A stretch of 54,197 bases of DNA from Actinomycetes bacterium. Its GTDB lineage: Bacteria; Actinomycetota; Acidimicrobiia; Acidimicrobiales; JAMCPL01. Below, piece by piece: positions 32,279 through 41,131 of this stretch. The notes beneath the pieces were generated by a model. That model worked only from the letters and a program-made list of their open reading frames with translations, was not told where the DNA came from and made no database searches. Each line of letters starts with the position of its first letter. The stretch's first letter is position 1. The stretch is from assembly GCA_021841005.1 (NCBI GenBank), contig JAKBVZ010000011.1:1-54197 (forward strand), in the 5' to 3' direction. A program made the translations under genes and the position numbers.

Positions 32279-35131
32279 TCAGCAGTTGGGCGGGTGTACA
32301 TCTTGGCAAACCGCCCGGGCGTTACTGGCGTTGTCGCGGGTGTTGTTACTGGCGCTGTCACTGGCATCGTCGCGGGAAGCCCTGATCGTCTCCAGCCACT
32401 CGACGGCAACCGACCTCTGCCTAACCAGGCATTCCTTTGGAAATGGTAGGTGGGAGAGCAGGACCGAGCTATAGGGTGCGTCGGTGATGCGGCGATCCAG
32501 GACGGCGACGGCGCCGGTATCGGATGCCCTGCGCAGGAGCCTACCGGTTGCCTGAGCGAGGAGTGTTGCTGCAGCCGGTATGTCCACCGACATGAAGGCA
32601 TTTTCATCCCTTTCCCTGGCCATATCCCGCCTTGCCTGGATGACGGGGTCCGCCGGACTGGGGAACGGCAGCTTGTCCAGGACAACCAGCGAAAGGCTGG
32701 GTCCCGGAACGTCCACACCCTGGAAGTAGCTACGGGTTGCAAGCAGGCAACTCTGCTCGTTCCTGATGAAACGATCCACGAGGGCATTGCGCGACAGGTG
32801 GTCATCCTGCGACAATATCTCGATACTGTCTGGAAGCCTGGTGCGAATAGTCTCTACGACGCGCCGCATGGACGCGTACGAGGTGAAAAGGGCCAGAGTA
32901 CGTCCACCGGCGGCAATGACGAGGGTGATGAGCTCCTCCTCGCATGCTGCATGAAAGCGTGCAGTTGCATCGTTGGCCTTGCTGTTTGGCAATGGGAACG
33001 GTGCCGGTGGGACGTATAGCAATGCCTGCGAGGCAAAGTCGAAAGGGGTGCCAGCGTCGATCATGACTGGACGGGGAAGGGACAGTCTCTCTGCTATGCC
33101 GGGAGGGATGGTGGCGGAGACCATGATCAGAGCGGCAGGAGCACCTGCTGCCCACTCGTCCGGGTCATCCCCTGCCGATTCTGGAGCGGCAGGCTCGTCA
33201 TCCCCAGCATGTGAATGACTGGAGTTGTCTCCGATGCGCCCGTCATGGCCGGCATCCTCAGCGCCATCGGGTTTCGCGTCGCGGCGATTCACCATAGTGG
33301 GAGCAAGGTATCTTTCCAGGCCAATATGATTCCTGCCAGGATCGGTGTCGAGTACTCGTAGCCGTGATAATGGTCCGGTGGATTCTTGGCGCGTGGAGAG
33401 TTCCTGTTCGCCAAGGAGATGGTTGCCAGGTGCAGCGTTCCGAGGTGCTCCGCGATTGGAGTGAGTATCGTTGCGATATTCCATGGCAGGCCAGAGCCAC
33501 TCCGAGAGAACTTCTCCTATGTCCAGGTACAGTAGCCTGATGCGGCAATCGGCGTCGTAAGGTTCAGCGGAGGGCGCACGGGATGCCCTAGTGGATACTG
33601 GTTCCACCAGCAGTATGTGGTGCGGGGTTCCATCGCGAGAGCTGATTAGTTGCCTGGTCGCGTCCAGAGTGTTCTCGCAACGGGTGATGATACGCTCGAT
33701 ATGATCGGCTAGGCCTGCCACATCGTTACGGCCGGAACGTGACGGGCCCTTGCCTCTTGACCCTTTGGTGCCAGGGACGGCTGGGGTCGTCCAAGTGTTC
33801 GCAGGGAAGTTTAGTGGATTGCCTGATACCGCAGGGATACCCTGGTCGTGCCGGATCTGCCCACGCAAGGAACGGAGCTGTTGGCCGAGGATGGCGACGA
33901 TGGCCGTTACTGCATCTTGCAGGCTGCGGAGCACGCTGTCCAATGCCGAGCCACTTTTGATACCGCCTTTGATGACGACGCCGGATGGATTGCCGGAGCG
34001 ATCCAGTAAATCGTGCAAGGTATCACTCAATGAACGTGATGCGATGCGGACTCGCTGGATTGCATCGTGGAGTTCCGGGACTGACTCCAATGGTGATGGC
34101 GTCATTCTCCTTACTGGCCGGTTGCCCTCCGTGATCCTCTCCGCAAGCCGGGCGAGTCCTTCCACCTGGGATGGGCGGAGTTCCACGCCGAATGTCTCTA
34201 TCAGGATATCGGCGGTCTCATGCGCTTCGTCCAGCACTGCTATATCGTGATCCGGGAGGATGTTTCCACTCGACTTTATGTGGAGTCCGTACAGGTGGAG
34301 ATTGGTGATGACTATATCGGCGGATTCAGCGTTGCGCCGGGCCTTCTCGGCGAAGCACTCGCGACCGATGCTGCATGTGTAAGCTCCAGGACATTCGTCG
34401 CTGCCCGAGGAGATTTCACTCCATATTGCAGGGCTTATATTACCCAACTCATCACGGTCTCCAGTTCTGGTGGTGCGTGCCCAGGAAGATATACTGTCCC
34501 AACCAGTTTCCGGCGGCGTACCTGCCTTGGGGTCCTTGGGGCTGTCATCCGGAGGTTCGAGTATGGACCCCTGCTCGTTTGGCCCATCTTGTGGATGTAG
34601 CATGTATTTTGCCAGGCACATGTAGTTGGACCTGCCTTTCAGGACGGCGAATGTGAGGTCCGGAAACAGTTTCGTCAGTGCAGGCAAGTCCTTACTCGCC
34701 AGCTGGTTCTGAAGGGCGATAGTAGCTGTTGCGATTACCGCTTTCCGGCTGCCGGCAATGATCGGCGCGAGATACGCAAAGCTCTTGCCGGTTCCAGTAC
34801 CAGCCTGTGCCACCAGGACCCCTCCCTCCTCGATGATGCGTGATACAGCTTGTGCCATTTGTATCTGGCCGGGACGGTCTTCCGCATCGCTTCCGAGTGA
34901 TTTGCGCAAGCCTAGAAGTACTGTTTTCGTCTTGGTTGCCAAGGCAGCGGGTGAGTGTTCCCGCGAATGGCCGCCTTGAGCGTGCGCCTCGCGCGTGAGA
35001 GGTTCCGACGGGTGGAGACTTTGATCCTCACGAGATCGAGTTTGCTGGACGCGATCCTGCCGGCTGTAATCATGGCGGCTCTGGGCAGGATGTTCCGGGT
35101 GGTCTCCTGCTTCATGTGCAATAGGGTCCAC
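32279..35131 (-). CDS. dinG: DinG/XPD-like ATP-dependent DNA helicase
   Basis: 950 aa from GTG 35131. A non-conserved His/Gln-rich leader (1-65) precedes RPGQIQMAQAVSRII, Walker A AQAGTGTGKSFAYLAP, Fe-S cluster Cys in YMCLAKY and ECPGAYTCSIGRECF, and VLDEAHETADI (DEAH). Family C-terminal motifs: LFTSYASMRRVVETI, CLLATRSYFQGVDVPG, LLAQATGRLLRR. It unwinds 5'-3' and is linked to repair and R-loop removal. Low-complexity insertions lie around 200-220 and 420-450, and the C-terminal DNASN repeats come from a short DNA repeat. The start region lacks a ribosome site. Confidence 0.9.
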   Translation of the reverse strand: MDPIAHEAGDHPEHPAQSRHDYSRQDRVQQTRSREDQSLHPSEPLTREAHAQGGHSREHSPAALATKTKTVLLGLRKSLGSDAEDRPGQIQMAQAVSRIIEEGGVLVAQAGTGTGKSFAYLAPIIAGSRKAVIATATIALQNQLASKDLPALTKLFPDLTFAVLKGRSNYMCLAKYMLHPQDGPNEQGSILEPPDDSPKDPKAGTPPETGWDSISSWARTTRTGDRDELGNISPAIWSEISSGSDECPGAYTCSIGRECFAEKARRNAESADIVITNLHLYGLHIKSSGNILPDHDIAVLDEAHETADILIETFGVELRPSQVEGLARLAERITEGNRPVRRMTPSPLESVPELHDAIQRVRIASRSLSDTLHDLLDRSGNPSGVVIKGGIKSGSALDSVLRSLQDAVTAIVAILGQQLRSLRGQIRHDQGIPAVSGNPLNFPANTWTTPAVPGTKGSRGKGPSRSGRNDVAGLADHIERIITRCENTLDATRQLISSRDGTPHHILLVEPVSTRASRAPSAEPYDADCRIRLLYLDIGEVLSEWLWPAMEYRNDTHSNRGAPRNAAPGNHLLGEQELSTRQESTGPLSRLRVLDTDPGRNHIGLERYLAPTMVNRRDAKPDGAEDAGHDGRIGDNSSHSHAGDDEPAAPESAGDDPDEWAAGAPAALIMVSATIPPGIAERLSLPRPVMIDAGTPFDFASQALLYVPPAPFPLPNSKANDATARFHAACEEELITLVIAAGGRTLALFTSYASMRRVVETIRTRLPDSIEILSQDDHLSRNALVDRFIRNEQSCLLATRSYFQGVDVPGPSLSLVVLDKLPFPSPADPVIQARRDMARERDENAFMSVDIPAAATLLAQATGRLLRRASDTGAVAVLDRRITDAPYSSVLLSHLPFPKECLVRQRSVAVEWLETIRASRDDASDSASNNTRDNASNARAVCQDVHPPNC

Positions 35132-35188
35132 CAGATAAGATTAGCCGGATTGCTCATACAATGCCGGTACATACCTGGTACGCTGCAG

Positions 35189-35218
35189 CTATGTACCTGA
35201 TACAGAGCAGGTACATAG
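35189..35218. promoter_or_regulatory. 11-bp inverted repeat between dinG and ilvD (operator candidate)
   Basis: CTATGTACCTG (35189-35199) and CAGGTACATAG (35208-35218) are perfect inverted halves separated by 8 bp. A related half-site GGTACATACC lies at 35166-35175. There is no T-run, so it is not a terminator. The sequence differs from actinobacterial LexA boxes. Confidence 0.6.
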
Positions 35219-35272
35219 CCGGCTCCGAGCGCTCCGACGTCTGTCTCGCTGACCGGCTGATAGGATACACCC

Positions 35273-36988
35273 ATGAGTAATCCACTGAAAATACGCAGCT
35301 ACGAAGTTACTGACGGCCCGACCCGCGCACCCGCAAGGGCGATGCTGAGGGCGGTAGGCATGACAGACGATGACTGGGATCGCCCGCAGGTTGCCGTCGC
35401 CTCATCGTGGAACGATGTTACTCCCTGTAACATGCCACTGTACAGGCTGGCGAAGAGAGCTAGAGACGGCGCTAGGGCAGCTGGTGCGTTTCCATTCGAG
35501 TTCACGACGATAGCTGTGTCCGATGGTATATCCATGGGACATGAGGGGATGCGAGCTTCCCTTGTTTCGAGAGAGGTCATTGCCGACTCGGTGGAGGTGA
35601 TGATGCATGCGGAACGGTTTGATGGCATGGTGACGCTTGCTGGTTGCGATAAGTCATTGCCGGGAATGCTCATGGCTGCCGCACGCGTGAATGTTCCCAG
35701 CGTGTTTCTCTATGCGGGTACCATACTCCCGGGCCGGTTACGCGACCAAGCACTGGACATCGTGAGCGTTTTCGAGGCCGTAGGTGCACATTCTGCAGGG
35801 AAAATGAGTGATGAGGAACTTCATGCAGTCGAAAGCAACGCTTGTCCCACTGAAGGTTCCTGCGCAGGGATGTTCACGGCCAATACCCTGTCGTCAGTGG
35901 CGGAAGCACTTGGTATGTCTTTGCCGGGGAGTGCTTCCGCTCCTGCGGTGGACCGGAGGAGAGACGACTATGCCTACCTGTCGGGCAGGACGGTCGTCGA
36001 TATGCTTGCAAAGGGGATCACGCCGAGGCAGGTGATGACCAAGGATGCTTTCGAGAATGCGATTGCGGTGGTGATGGCCCTGGGCGGTTCCACCAATGCG
36101 GTGTTGCACCTGCTTGCAATTGCCGCCGAAGCCCGGGTGGATCTCGGCTTGGACGACTTCAACCGTATTGCAGGACTGGTTCCTCATATAGCCGACATGA
36201 AGCCTCACGGCAAGTACCATATGAACGACCTCGACCGTATAGGTGGGTTGCCGGTGGTGATGCAGGAACTGCTGGATGCGGGCCTTATCCACGGCGATTG
36301 TCTGACCGTGACCGGCAGGACGGTGGCGGAGAACCTTGCTGCTTACAGCGGCCCGTCGTCGAGGCCGCCTGAGCCTGACGGTGAGGTGGTGCATCCTCTG
36401 ACTGCCCCGATTCATGCCAAGGGAGGCATAGCGATACTGCGCGGATCGCTTGCTCCCGCTGGTTCAGTGGTCAAGGTTGCAGGGTTGGCCGAGATGAGAT
36501 TCGAGGGAATTGCACGAGTGTTCGACGGAGAGCAGGGAGCGCTTGATGCGATACTTGCTGGTGACATACAGCCAGGTACTGTCATAGTCATCCGTTACGA
36601 AGGTCCCAAAGGTGGGCCGGGTATGAGGGAGATGCTTGCCGCTACGGCAGCATTGAAGGGTGCCGGGCGGGGGGCAGACTGCGCCCTGATTACGGATGGC
36701 AGGTTCTCCGGTGGTACCTACGGATTTTCGGTCGGCCATGTCGCGCCCGAAGCTGCCGATGGAGGTCCTATAGCTCTTGTGCGCGACGGGGACAGGATCG
36801 TGCTTGACGCCAATACGAATACCCTGGATCTACTGGTGGACGAAGCCGAACTGTCGGCTCGCCGGGCTGGGTGGGTATTGCCGGAGCCGCGATACGAGTC
36901 CGGTGTCCTTGCCAAGTACGCGTCGCTTGTCAGCGGGGCGGACAGGGGCGCCGTGACCGTGCCATTGGACCTGCGTCACCGCTCGTAA
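35273..36988 (+). CDS. ilvD: Dihydroxy-acid dehydratase
   Basis: 571 aa from ATG 35273. Fe-S cysteines in [25 protein letters not shown] and [17 protein letters not shown]; also [20 protein letters not shown] at the substrate site. Makes the 2-keto acids of valine, isoleucine and pantothenate synthesis. A -10-like TAGGAT (35261-35266) six bases before the ATG suggests a very short leader; there is no ribosome site. Single gene, divergent from dinG, with the inverted repeat at 35189-35218 in between. Confidence 0.96.
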   Translation: MSNPLKIRSYEVTDGPTRAPARAMLRAVGMTDDDWDRPQVAVASSWNDVTPCNMPLYRLAKRARDGARAAGAFPFEFTTIAVSDGISMGHEGMRASLVSREVIADSVEVMMHAERFDGMVTLAGCDKSLPGMLMAAARVNVPSVFLYAGTILPGRLRDQALDIVSVFEAVGAHSAGKMSDEELHAVESNACPTEGSCAGMFTANTLSSVAEALGMSLPGSASAPAVDRRRDDYAYLSGRTVVDMLAKGITPRQVMTKDAFENAIAVVMALGGSTNAVLHLLAIAAEARVDLGLDDFNRIAGLVPHIADMKPHGKYHMNDLDRIGGLPVVMQELLDAGLIHGDCLTVTGRTVAENLAAYSGPSSRPPEPDGEVVHPLTAPIHAKGGIAILRGSLAPAGSVVKVAGLAEMRFEGIARVFDGEQGALDAILAGDIQPGTVIVIRYEGPKGGPGMREMLAATAALKGAGRGADCALITDGRFSGGTYGFSVGHVAPEAADGGPIALVRDGDRIVLDANTNTLDLLVDEAELSARRAGWVLPEPRYESGVLAKYASLVSGADRGAVTVPLDLRHRS

Positions 36989-37175
36989 GCCTCTATGCTA
37001 TCCGTGGAACCGGTCGCGGCATCTCCTGGCGGGGTGGCTAGCGGGGTTGCCAGACCTTGCGGTGCATCGCTGAACTGAGTTCCGCTCCGTCGGTGCTGGC
37101 CTACGAGCGGATCAGTGCGGAGTCAATGATGGGATCTGCAGTGTCGGGCGGATCCGTTGTGCTAACGTTCCTATC

Positions 37176-38438
37176 ATGACAGATGATAATCGTTGGAACT
37201 TGCCTACCACTCAGATACCAGGCGCGTGGTTCAATGTCCTCCCGCGGTTGGAGGAGCCTCTGCTGCCACCGCTCCATCCAGTCACCAAGGAGCCGGTTAC
37301 TCCAGATGATCTTGCTCCGCTCTTTCCGGAGGAACTGATCATCCAGGAGATGGCTCCTGATCCATGGGTGGACATACCCGGTCCGGTGATCGACGTGCTC
37401 AGGCTATGGCGTCCGACGCCTCTGGTGAGGGCCAGGCGCCTGGAGGAGGCGCTTGGGACTCCTGCTCGTATCTACTACAAGGACGAGTCGGTGTCACCAG
37501 CCGGGTCGCACAAGCCCAATACCGCCGTTCCCCAGGCCCATTACAACAAGGCGGCAGGAACACGAAGACTTGCCACGGAGACAGGAGCCGGCCAGTGGGG
37601 CAGCGCCCTTGCTTTTGCCTGCTCCCTGTTTGATATCGAATGCAAGGTGTACATGGTACGTGCTTCATACCGGCAGAAGCCCTACAGGCGCGTGATGATG
37701 GAGGTGTGGGGTGGCCAGGTGGAACCGTCACCGGTCGACGATCCGGAGCACCCCGGCTCGCTTGGTACCGCCATAAGCGACGCAGTCAGGGATGCCGGCT
37801 CTCGCCCGGATTCGCACTATTCGCTCGGGTCGGTGCTCAATCATGTCCTGTTGCATCAGACCGTCATAGGGCTGGAGGCAAAGGCCCAGCTGGAGATGGC
37901 GGGAGAGCGGTTGCCTGACGTGGTGATAGGGGCGTGTGGCGGCGGTTCCAACCTCGGGGGGATCGCCCTGCCCTTCGTGGAGGACAAGGAGGTGAGATTA
38001 CTGGCGGTGGAGCCATCGTCCTGCCCTACTCTTACTGAGGGACGTTACGAATACGATTTCGGCGACACTGCAGGTCTGACCCCGTTGCTTTCCATGTATA
38101 CCTTGGGACATGATTTCGTACCGCCTTCTATCCATGCCGGAGGTCTGCGGTATCACGGAGACGCTCCGATCATTTCCCATCTGGTGCGCAACGGCCGGAT
38201 GCAGGCTGTCGCCTATCCGCAGAGCAAGACCTTCGAGGCCGCTATCCAGTTTGCACGTGTTCAGGGAACCATACCGGCACCAGAGACGAGCCATGCCATA
38301 CGAGCCGTGATAGACGAGGCCCTTGAAGCAAAAGAGGAGGGCTCCGAGCGGGTGATACTTTTCGATTATTCAGGACATGGGCTGCTCGATCTGAGCGCTT
38401 ACGAAGACTACATGGCAGGCAGGCTGGCAGACTCATAA
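37176..38438 (+). CDS. Tryptophan synthase beta-like PLP enzyme (TrpB2 type)
   Basis: 420 aa from ATG 37176. [40 protein letters not shown] contains the PLP-binding Lys (SHKPN); [15 protein letters not shown] and [15 protein letters not shown] (phosphate site) follow. The N-terminal extension with [18 protein letters not shown] defines the TrpB2 subgroup rather than standard TrpB. TrpB2 acts without TrpA or salvages indole with serine in many archaea and actinobacteria. No trpA is adjacent. No ribosome site; TAACGT 8-13 nt upstream may be a -10 for leaderless mRNA. Confidence 0.9.
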   Translation: MTDDNRWNLPTTQIPGAWFNVLPRLEEPLLPPLHPVTKEPVTPDDLAPLFPEELIIQEMAPDPWVDIPGPVIDVLRLWRPTPLVRARRLEEALGTPARIYYKDESVSPAGSHKPNTAVPQAHYNKAAGTRRLATETGAGQWGSALAFACSLFDIECKVYMVRASYRQKPYRRVMMEVWGGQVEPSPVDDPEHPGSLGTAISDAVRDAGSRPDSHYSLGSVLNHVLLHQTVIGLEAKAQLEMAGERLPDVVIGACGGGSNLGGIALPFVEDKEVRLLAVEPSSCPTLTEGRYEYDFGDTAGLTPLLSMYTLGHDFVPPSIHAGGLRYHGDAPIISHLVRNGRMQAVAYPQSKTFEAAIQFARVQGTIPAPETSHAIRAVIDEALEAKEEGSERVILFDYSGHGLLDLSAYEDYMAGRLADS

Positions 38439-38593
38439 GCTGAGGGTAATGGTTTCCACCGTTTCAACAGACGTTTGCAGGTGGTTGCCTCCCCCGGGTC
38501 CCCGATCCTACTGTAAAGTGGCTGCTTGGGCAGCTGAGATCGATCTGGATCGCTCCTGGTTACCTGGAGCGGTGAGCGGGGTTGCAGAAATAG

Positions 38594-38611
38594 TTAGGTA
38601 AGACTAACCTA
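38594..38611 (+). promoter_or_regulatory. DtxR/IdeR-type metal-regulator box
   Basis: TTAGGTAAGACTAACCTA is near-identical to the actinobacterial iron-box consensus TTAGGTTAGSCTAACCTAA. It lies directly before the NRAMP-family start and overlaps a probable -10, so binding would block transcription when metal is plentiful. Confidence 0.8.
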
Positions 38612-38617
38612 CTATTA

Positions 38618-39946
38618 ATGGCAATTACTCCGGCTTCCACTCCGGCCTCCAGCAATATCCGGTCAGAGCCTACCGGCATAGCGGACGTGGACATGTCTGG
38701 TAATAAGAGGGCGCGCCGCCTCCGGTGGTTGCGTATCGGGTTGCTATCCATATGGGGACCCGGCCTTGTGGTCATGCTGGCAGACACCGACGTTGGTAGT
38801 ATAGTCACTTCCGCCCAGTCTGGAGCTGAGTTCGGCTACAAGATGGTGCTGCCACTGCTGGTACTGATACCCATCCTCTATGCCGTTCAGGAGATGACGG
38901 TACGTCTTGGAATCATCACGGGCAAGGGCCACGGCGTACTCATCAGGGATCACTTCGGGCGGAGATGGGCCATGCTCTCCGCGGGGACCCTTTTCCTGTC
39001 GAGTATTGGCGCGCTATTGACGGAATTTGCCGGCATTGCAGGAATAGGCGAGCTTTTCGGGATTTCTCCAATGATGACCGTTCCGGTGGCCACCGCATTT
39101 CTGATTGGCATCGCGGTGACCGGTAGCTACAGGCGGACCGAGCGGGTCGGGATAGCCCTTGGTCTCGCCGAGTTGGCGTTTGTTCCTGCAATGCTGATGG
39201 CGCACCCGAACCTGCACGCCATTGGCACTGCGCTGGTGCAATTTCCCTTGCACAACGGCGATTACGTGAAGATGCTTGCAGCCAATATCGGTGCGGTGAT
39301 CATGCCGTGGATGATCTTTTACCAGCAAGGTGCCGTTATCGACAAGAAACTCCTGCCTCATCATATCCGCAGCGAGCGTCGGGATACGGCTATCGGGGCT
39401 GTTCTCACCCAAGCGATCATGATTGTCGTGGTGCTGGCTTTCGCTGCTACGGTAGGGGTTGCTCATCCGGGTATCGGGCTCGATACAGTGGGGGAGATGT
39501 CCTCAGCCTTGCGGCCGTTCTTCGGTCACATGGGAGCCAACATCGTACTTGGCGTTGCCGTGACGGGGGCTGCTCTCGTGGGAGCTCTTGTGGCATCGTT
39601 GGCCGGCGCGTGGGGCATGTCCGAGGCTTGGGGATGGGTTCATACACTGAACGGGCGGCCCAACCGCAAGACGGCCAAATTCTATACCGTCTATTCCCTT
39701 GCGCATATCCTGGGAGCGGCCGTGGTGCTCATAGGGCTCAACCTGGTCAGCCTGGTTATCGATGTCGAGGTGATGAATGCGTTCCTGTTACCGATCGTAC
39801 TCGGTTTCCTGCTGGCACTCGAGGTACGCGCGCTGCCACCTGAATACCGATCAAGTGGAGTGTATCGTTGGGTCGTTACAGGACTCTGCCTTGTAGTGAT
39901 AGCATTTGGCCTCTATATGGTGCCTGTGTACCTCGGGTGGACTTGA
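38618..39946 (+). CDS. NRAMP-family metal transporter with atypical metal-site motifs
   Basis: 442 aa from ATG 38618 (ATG 38693 possible if transcription starts inside the first codons). About 11 helices. The helix 1 region GPGLVVMLADTDVGSIVTSA lacks the usual DPGN, and helix 6 reads MPWMIFYQQGAVIDKK instead of MPHN-type. Such departures mark NRAMP-related subgroups, one of which has been reported to move Mg2+; substrate here is open (Mn, Fe or Mg). Regulation by the DtxR box points to an Fe/Mn role. The stop codon falls in an (ACTTG)5 run. Confidence 0.82.
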   Translation: MAITPASTPASSNIRSEPTGIADVDMSGNKRARRLRWLRIGLLSIWGPGLVVMLADTDVGSIVTSAQSGAEFGYKMVLPLLVLIPILYAVQEMTVRLGIITGKGHGVLIRDHFGRRWAMLSAGTLFLSSIGALLTEFAGIAGIGELFGISPMMTVPVATAFLIGIAVTGSYRRTERVGIALGLAELAFVPAMLMAHPNLHAIGTALVQFPLHNGDYVKMLAANIGAVIMPWMIFYQQGAVIDKKLLPHHIRSERRDTAIGAVLTQAIMIVVVLAFAATVGVAHPGIGLDTVGEMSSALRPFFGHMGANIVLGVAVTGAALVGALVASLAGAWGMSEAWGWVHTLNGRPNRKTAKFYTVYSLAHILGAAVVLIGLNLVSLVIDVEVMNAFLLPIVLGFLLALEVRALPPEYRSSGVYRWVVTGLCLVVIAFGLYMVPVYLGWT

Positions 39947-39965
39947 CTTGACTTGACTTGACTTG
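39941..39965 (+). repeat. (ACTTG)5 microsatellite at the end of the NRAMP gene
   Basis: Five perfect ACTTG units; the TGA stop (39944-39946) sits in the first, so copy changes would not alter the protein. Confidence 0.95.
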
Positions 39966-40083
39966 ACTCTCTTCACAGCATTCATAGGGGCCTCAATACT
40001 TCCGCCGCTGATGTCCAGCCAAGCGCGCTCCCACGAGATGTGCACTTGTGTTCTGGATGTACGAGTGCGTGTTGGATGCCGTG

Positions 40084-40818
40084 TCATGAAGATACAAAAA
40101 TGCGCTCGGATATCCACGGCGGTACGCGGACGAGTACGCCCTTGCAACTCACCTGGATGTTGCCGTCATCTTCACGGTCTGTAAGCGTGATCTTGGCTCC
40201 GGGTACGAGTCCGTTGCGATCCACCAGCTCAAGGGCGGCGGCATCCATTTCCATTTCCTCGGTAACGCGCTCGATGGTTATTGTTGCACCCTGAGGTATA
40301 TCGGACAAGGGCAATGAGCCGTTACCCATGCCTCGTTGGGGGCGTGTATCGCTGCCGGTTACGCCTGATTTGCCTGGCTTATCGTGTGAGGTCGGCGTGT
40401 TGGAGGTATCGAGTGCACCAGGGATCGGGTTCCCGTGGGGGCACGTAGATGGATTCCCCAGGAGGGTGACCAGGTATTGCTCCACTTCATCTGAGATTAC
40501 ATGTTCCCAGCGTCCTGCTTCTGCATGTGCCTTGTGCCAGGGAAGCCCGATCACGTCGACCAGCAGGCGTTCGGCTAGGCGGTGCTTGCGAACCACGCTC
40601 ACGGCGCGTGCCCGCCCTTTTGGCGTAAGGGCGATTTGACGCGGTTTACGCTGCAGGTAGCCCTCGATTTCCAGCCTTTCAAGCATTGCCGAGACGGTAG
40701 GAACCGACCGGCTCAGCCGCTTGGCGACGCGAGCCTGTATAACAGATGATCCCTCTTCTTCGAGCGACCATATGGCTTCAAGATATTCTTCGACGGGTGG
40801 GTGGACTTCTTCGGTCAT
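40084..40818 (-). CDS. DtxR-family metal-dependent regulator with C-terminal FeoA/SH3-like domain
   Basis: 244 aa from ATG 40818; upstream in-frame codons lack conservation. PVEEYLEAIWSLEEEGSSVIQARVAKRLSRSVPTVSAML is the DtxR helix-turn-helix, RKHRLAERLLVDVIGLPWHKAHAEAGRWEHVISDEVEQYL the dimerisation and metal-binding helices (His and Glu positions), and ITIERVTEEMEMDAAALELVDRNGLVPGAKITLTDRED the SH3-like domain. A disordered insertion (about 148-180) carries the CPHGNP motif. It probably binds the box at 38594-38611 with Fe2+ or Mn2+, controlling the convergent transporter gene. Gap to the transporter end: 137 bp. Confidence 0.9.
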   Translation of the reverse strand: MTEEVHPPVEEYLEAIWSLEEEGSSVIQARVAKRLSRSVPTVSAMLERLEIEGYLQRKPRQIALTPKGRARAVSVVRKHRLAERLLVDVIGLPWHKAHAEAGRWEHVISDEVEQYLVTLLGNPSTCPHGNPIPGALDTSNTPTSHDKPGKSGVTGSDTRPQRGMGNGSLPLSDIPQGATITIERVTEEMEMDAAALELVDRNGLVPGAKITLTDREDDGNIQVSCKGVLVRVPPWISERIFVSS

Positions 40819-40944
40819 CGTATGATGCCAATTGTAGCAGCCAGATGCACCGGGATTGCCGAGCGAGTACATGCAGGCCAAGCCGGTATTTCGATTTTTT
40901 TCGCGGCAATCATTGACATGGTCATAGATACTATGATGTAATTA

Positions 40945-40960
40945 CCACAGCATATTGTGT
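40945..40960 (+). promoter_or_regulatory. NrdR box 1
   Basis: CCACAGCATATTGTGT, an imperfect palindrome matching the NrdR consensus (ACACWATATATWGTGT-like). Its start is 32 bp before that of box 2, about three helical turns, the spacing known for NrdR box pairs. Confidence 0.8.
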
Positions 40961-40976
40961 ATGCGGGGTAGATCGA

Positions 40977-40992
40977 CCACAATATATTGTGG
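40977..40992 (+). promoter_or_regulatory. NrdR box 2 (perfect palindrome)
   Basis: CCACAATATATTGTGG lies within a 20-bp perfect palindrome (40975-40994). With box 1 it should bind ATP/dATP-controlled NrdR and repress the downstream reductase. nrdR itself is not in the window. Confidence 0.85.
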
Positions 40993-41021
40993 TCGTTGAG
41001 GCTTGCGATGCCCGGTTGGCA

Positions 41022-41131
41022 ATCATAGGCCAGATGGAAAGAGAGATGGTATGACCCCACACGGACTGCGGCATAGTGGCCGCAGCGGACGGGATCATAG
41101 GCCAGATGAAAAGAGAGAGAGGTAGTATGAC
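41022..41131 (+). repeat. Duplicated nrdJ start region flanking a palindromic element
   Basis: Copy A 41022-41055 and copy B 41094-41131 share ATCATAGGCCAGATG(G/A)AAAGAGAG...TATGAC, offset 72 bp, with small indels. Between them lies the same 32-bp core as at 18068-18099, inverted (41060-41091), one mismatch. Only copy B's ATG leads into nrdJ; copy A's ATG opens a short frame. Confidence 0.92.

Larger units (their letters stand above)
40819..41126. other. Regulatory region of nrdJ
   Basis: Holds two NrdR boxes and the duplication with palindromic element described separately. No gene is supported here; the longer nrdJ start at 41076 lies inside the palindromic element. Confidence 0.7.

Noticed and set aside
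32269-32805. N-terminal extension of mycothiol synthase to 505 residues
   Set aside because: The extra part is antisense-like composition inside dinG; the conserved MshD starts at 32268.
35189-35218. Rho-independent terminator
   Set aside because: No T-run follows either side, and the position between divergent starts argues for an operator.
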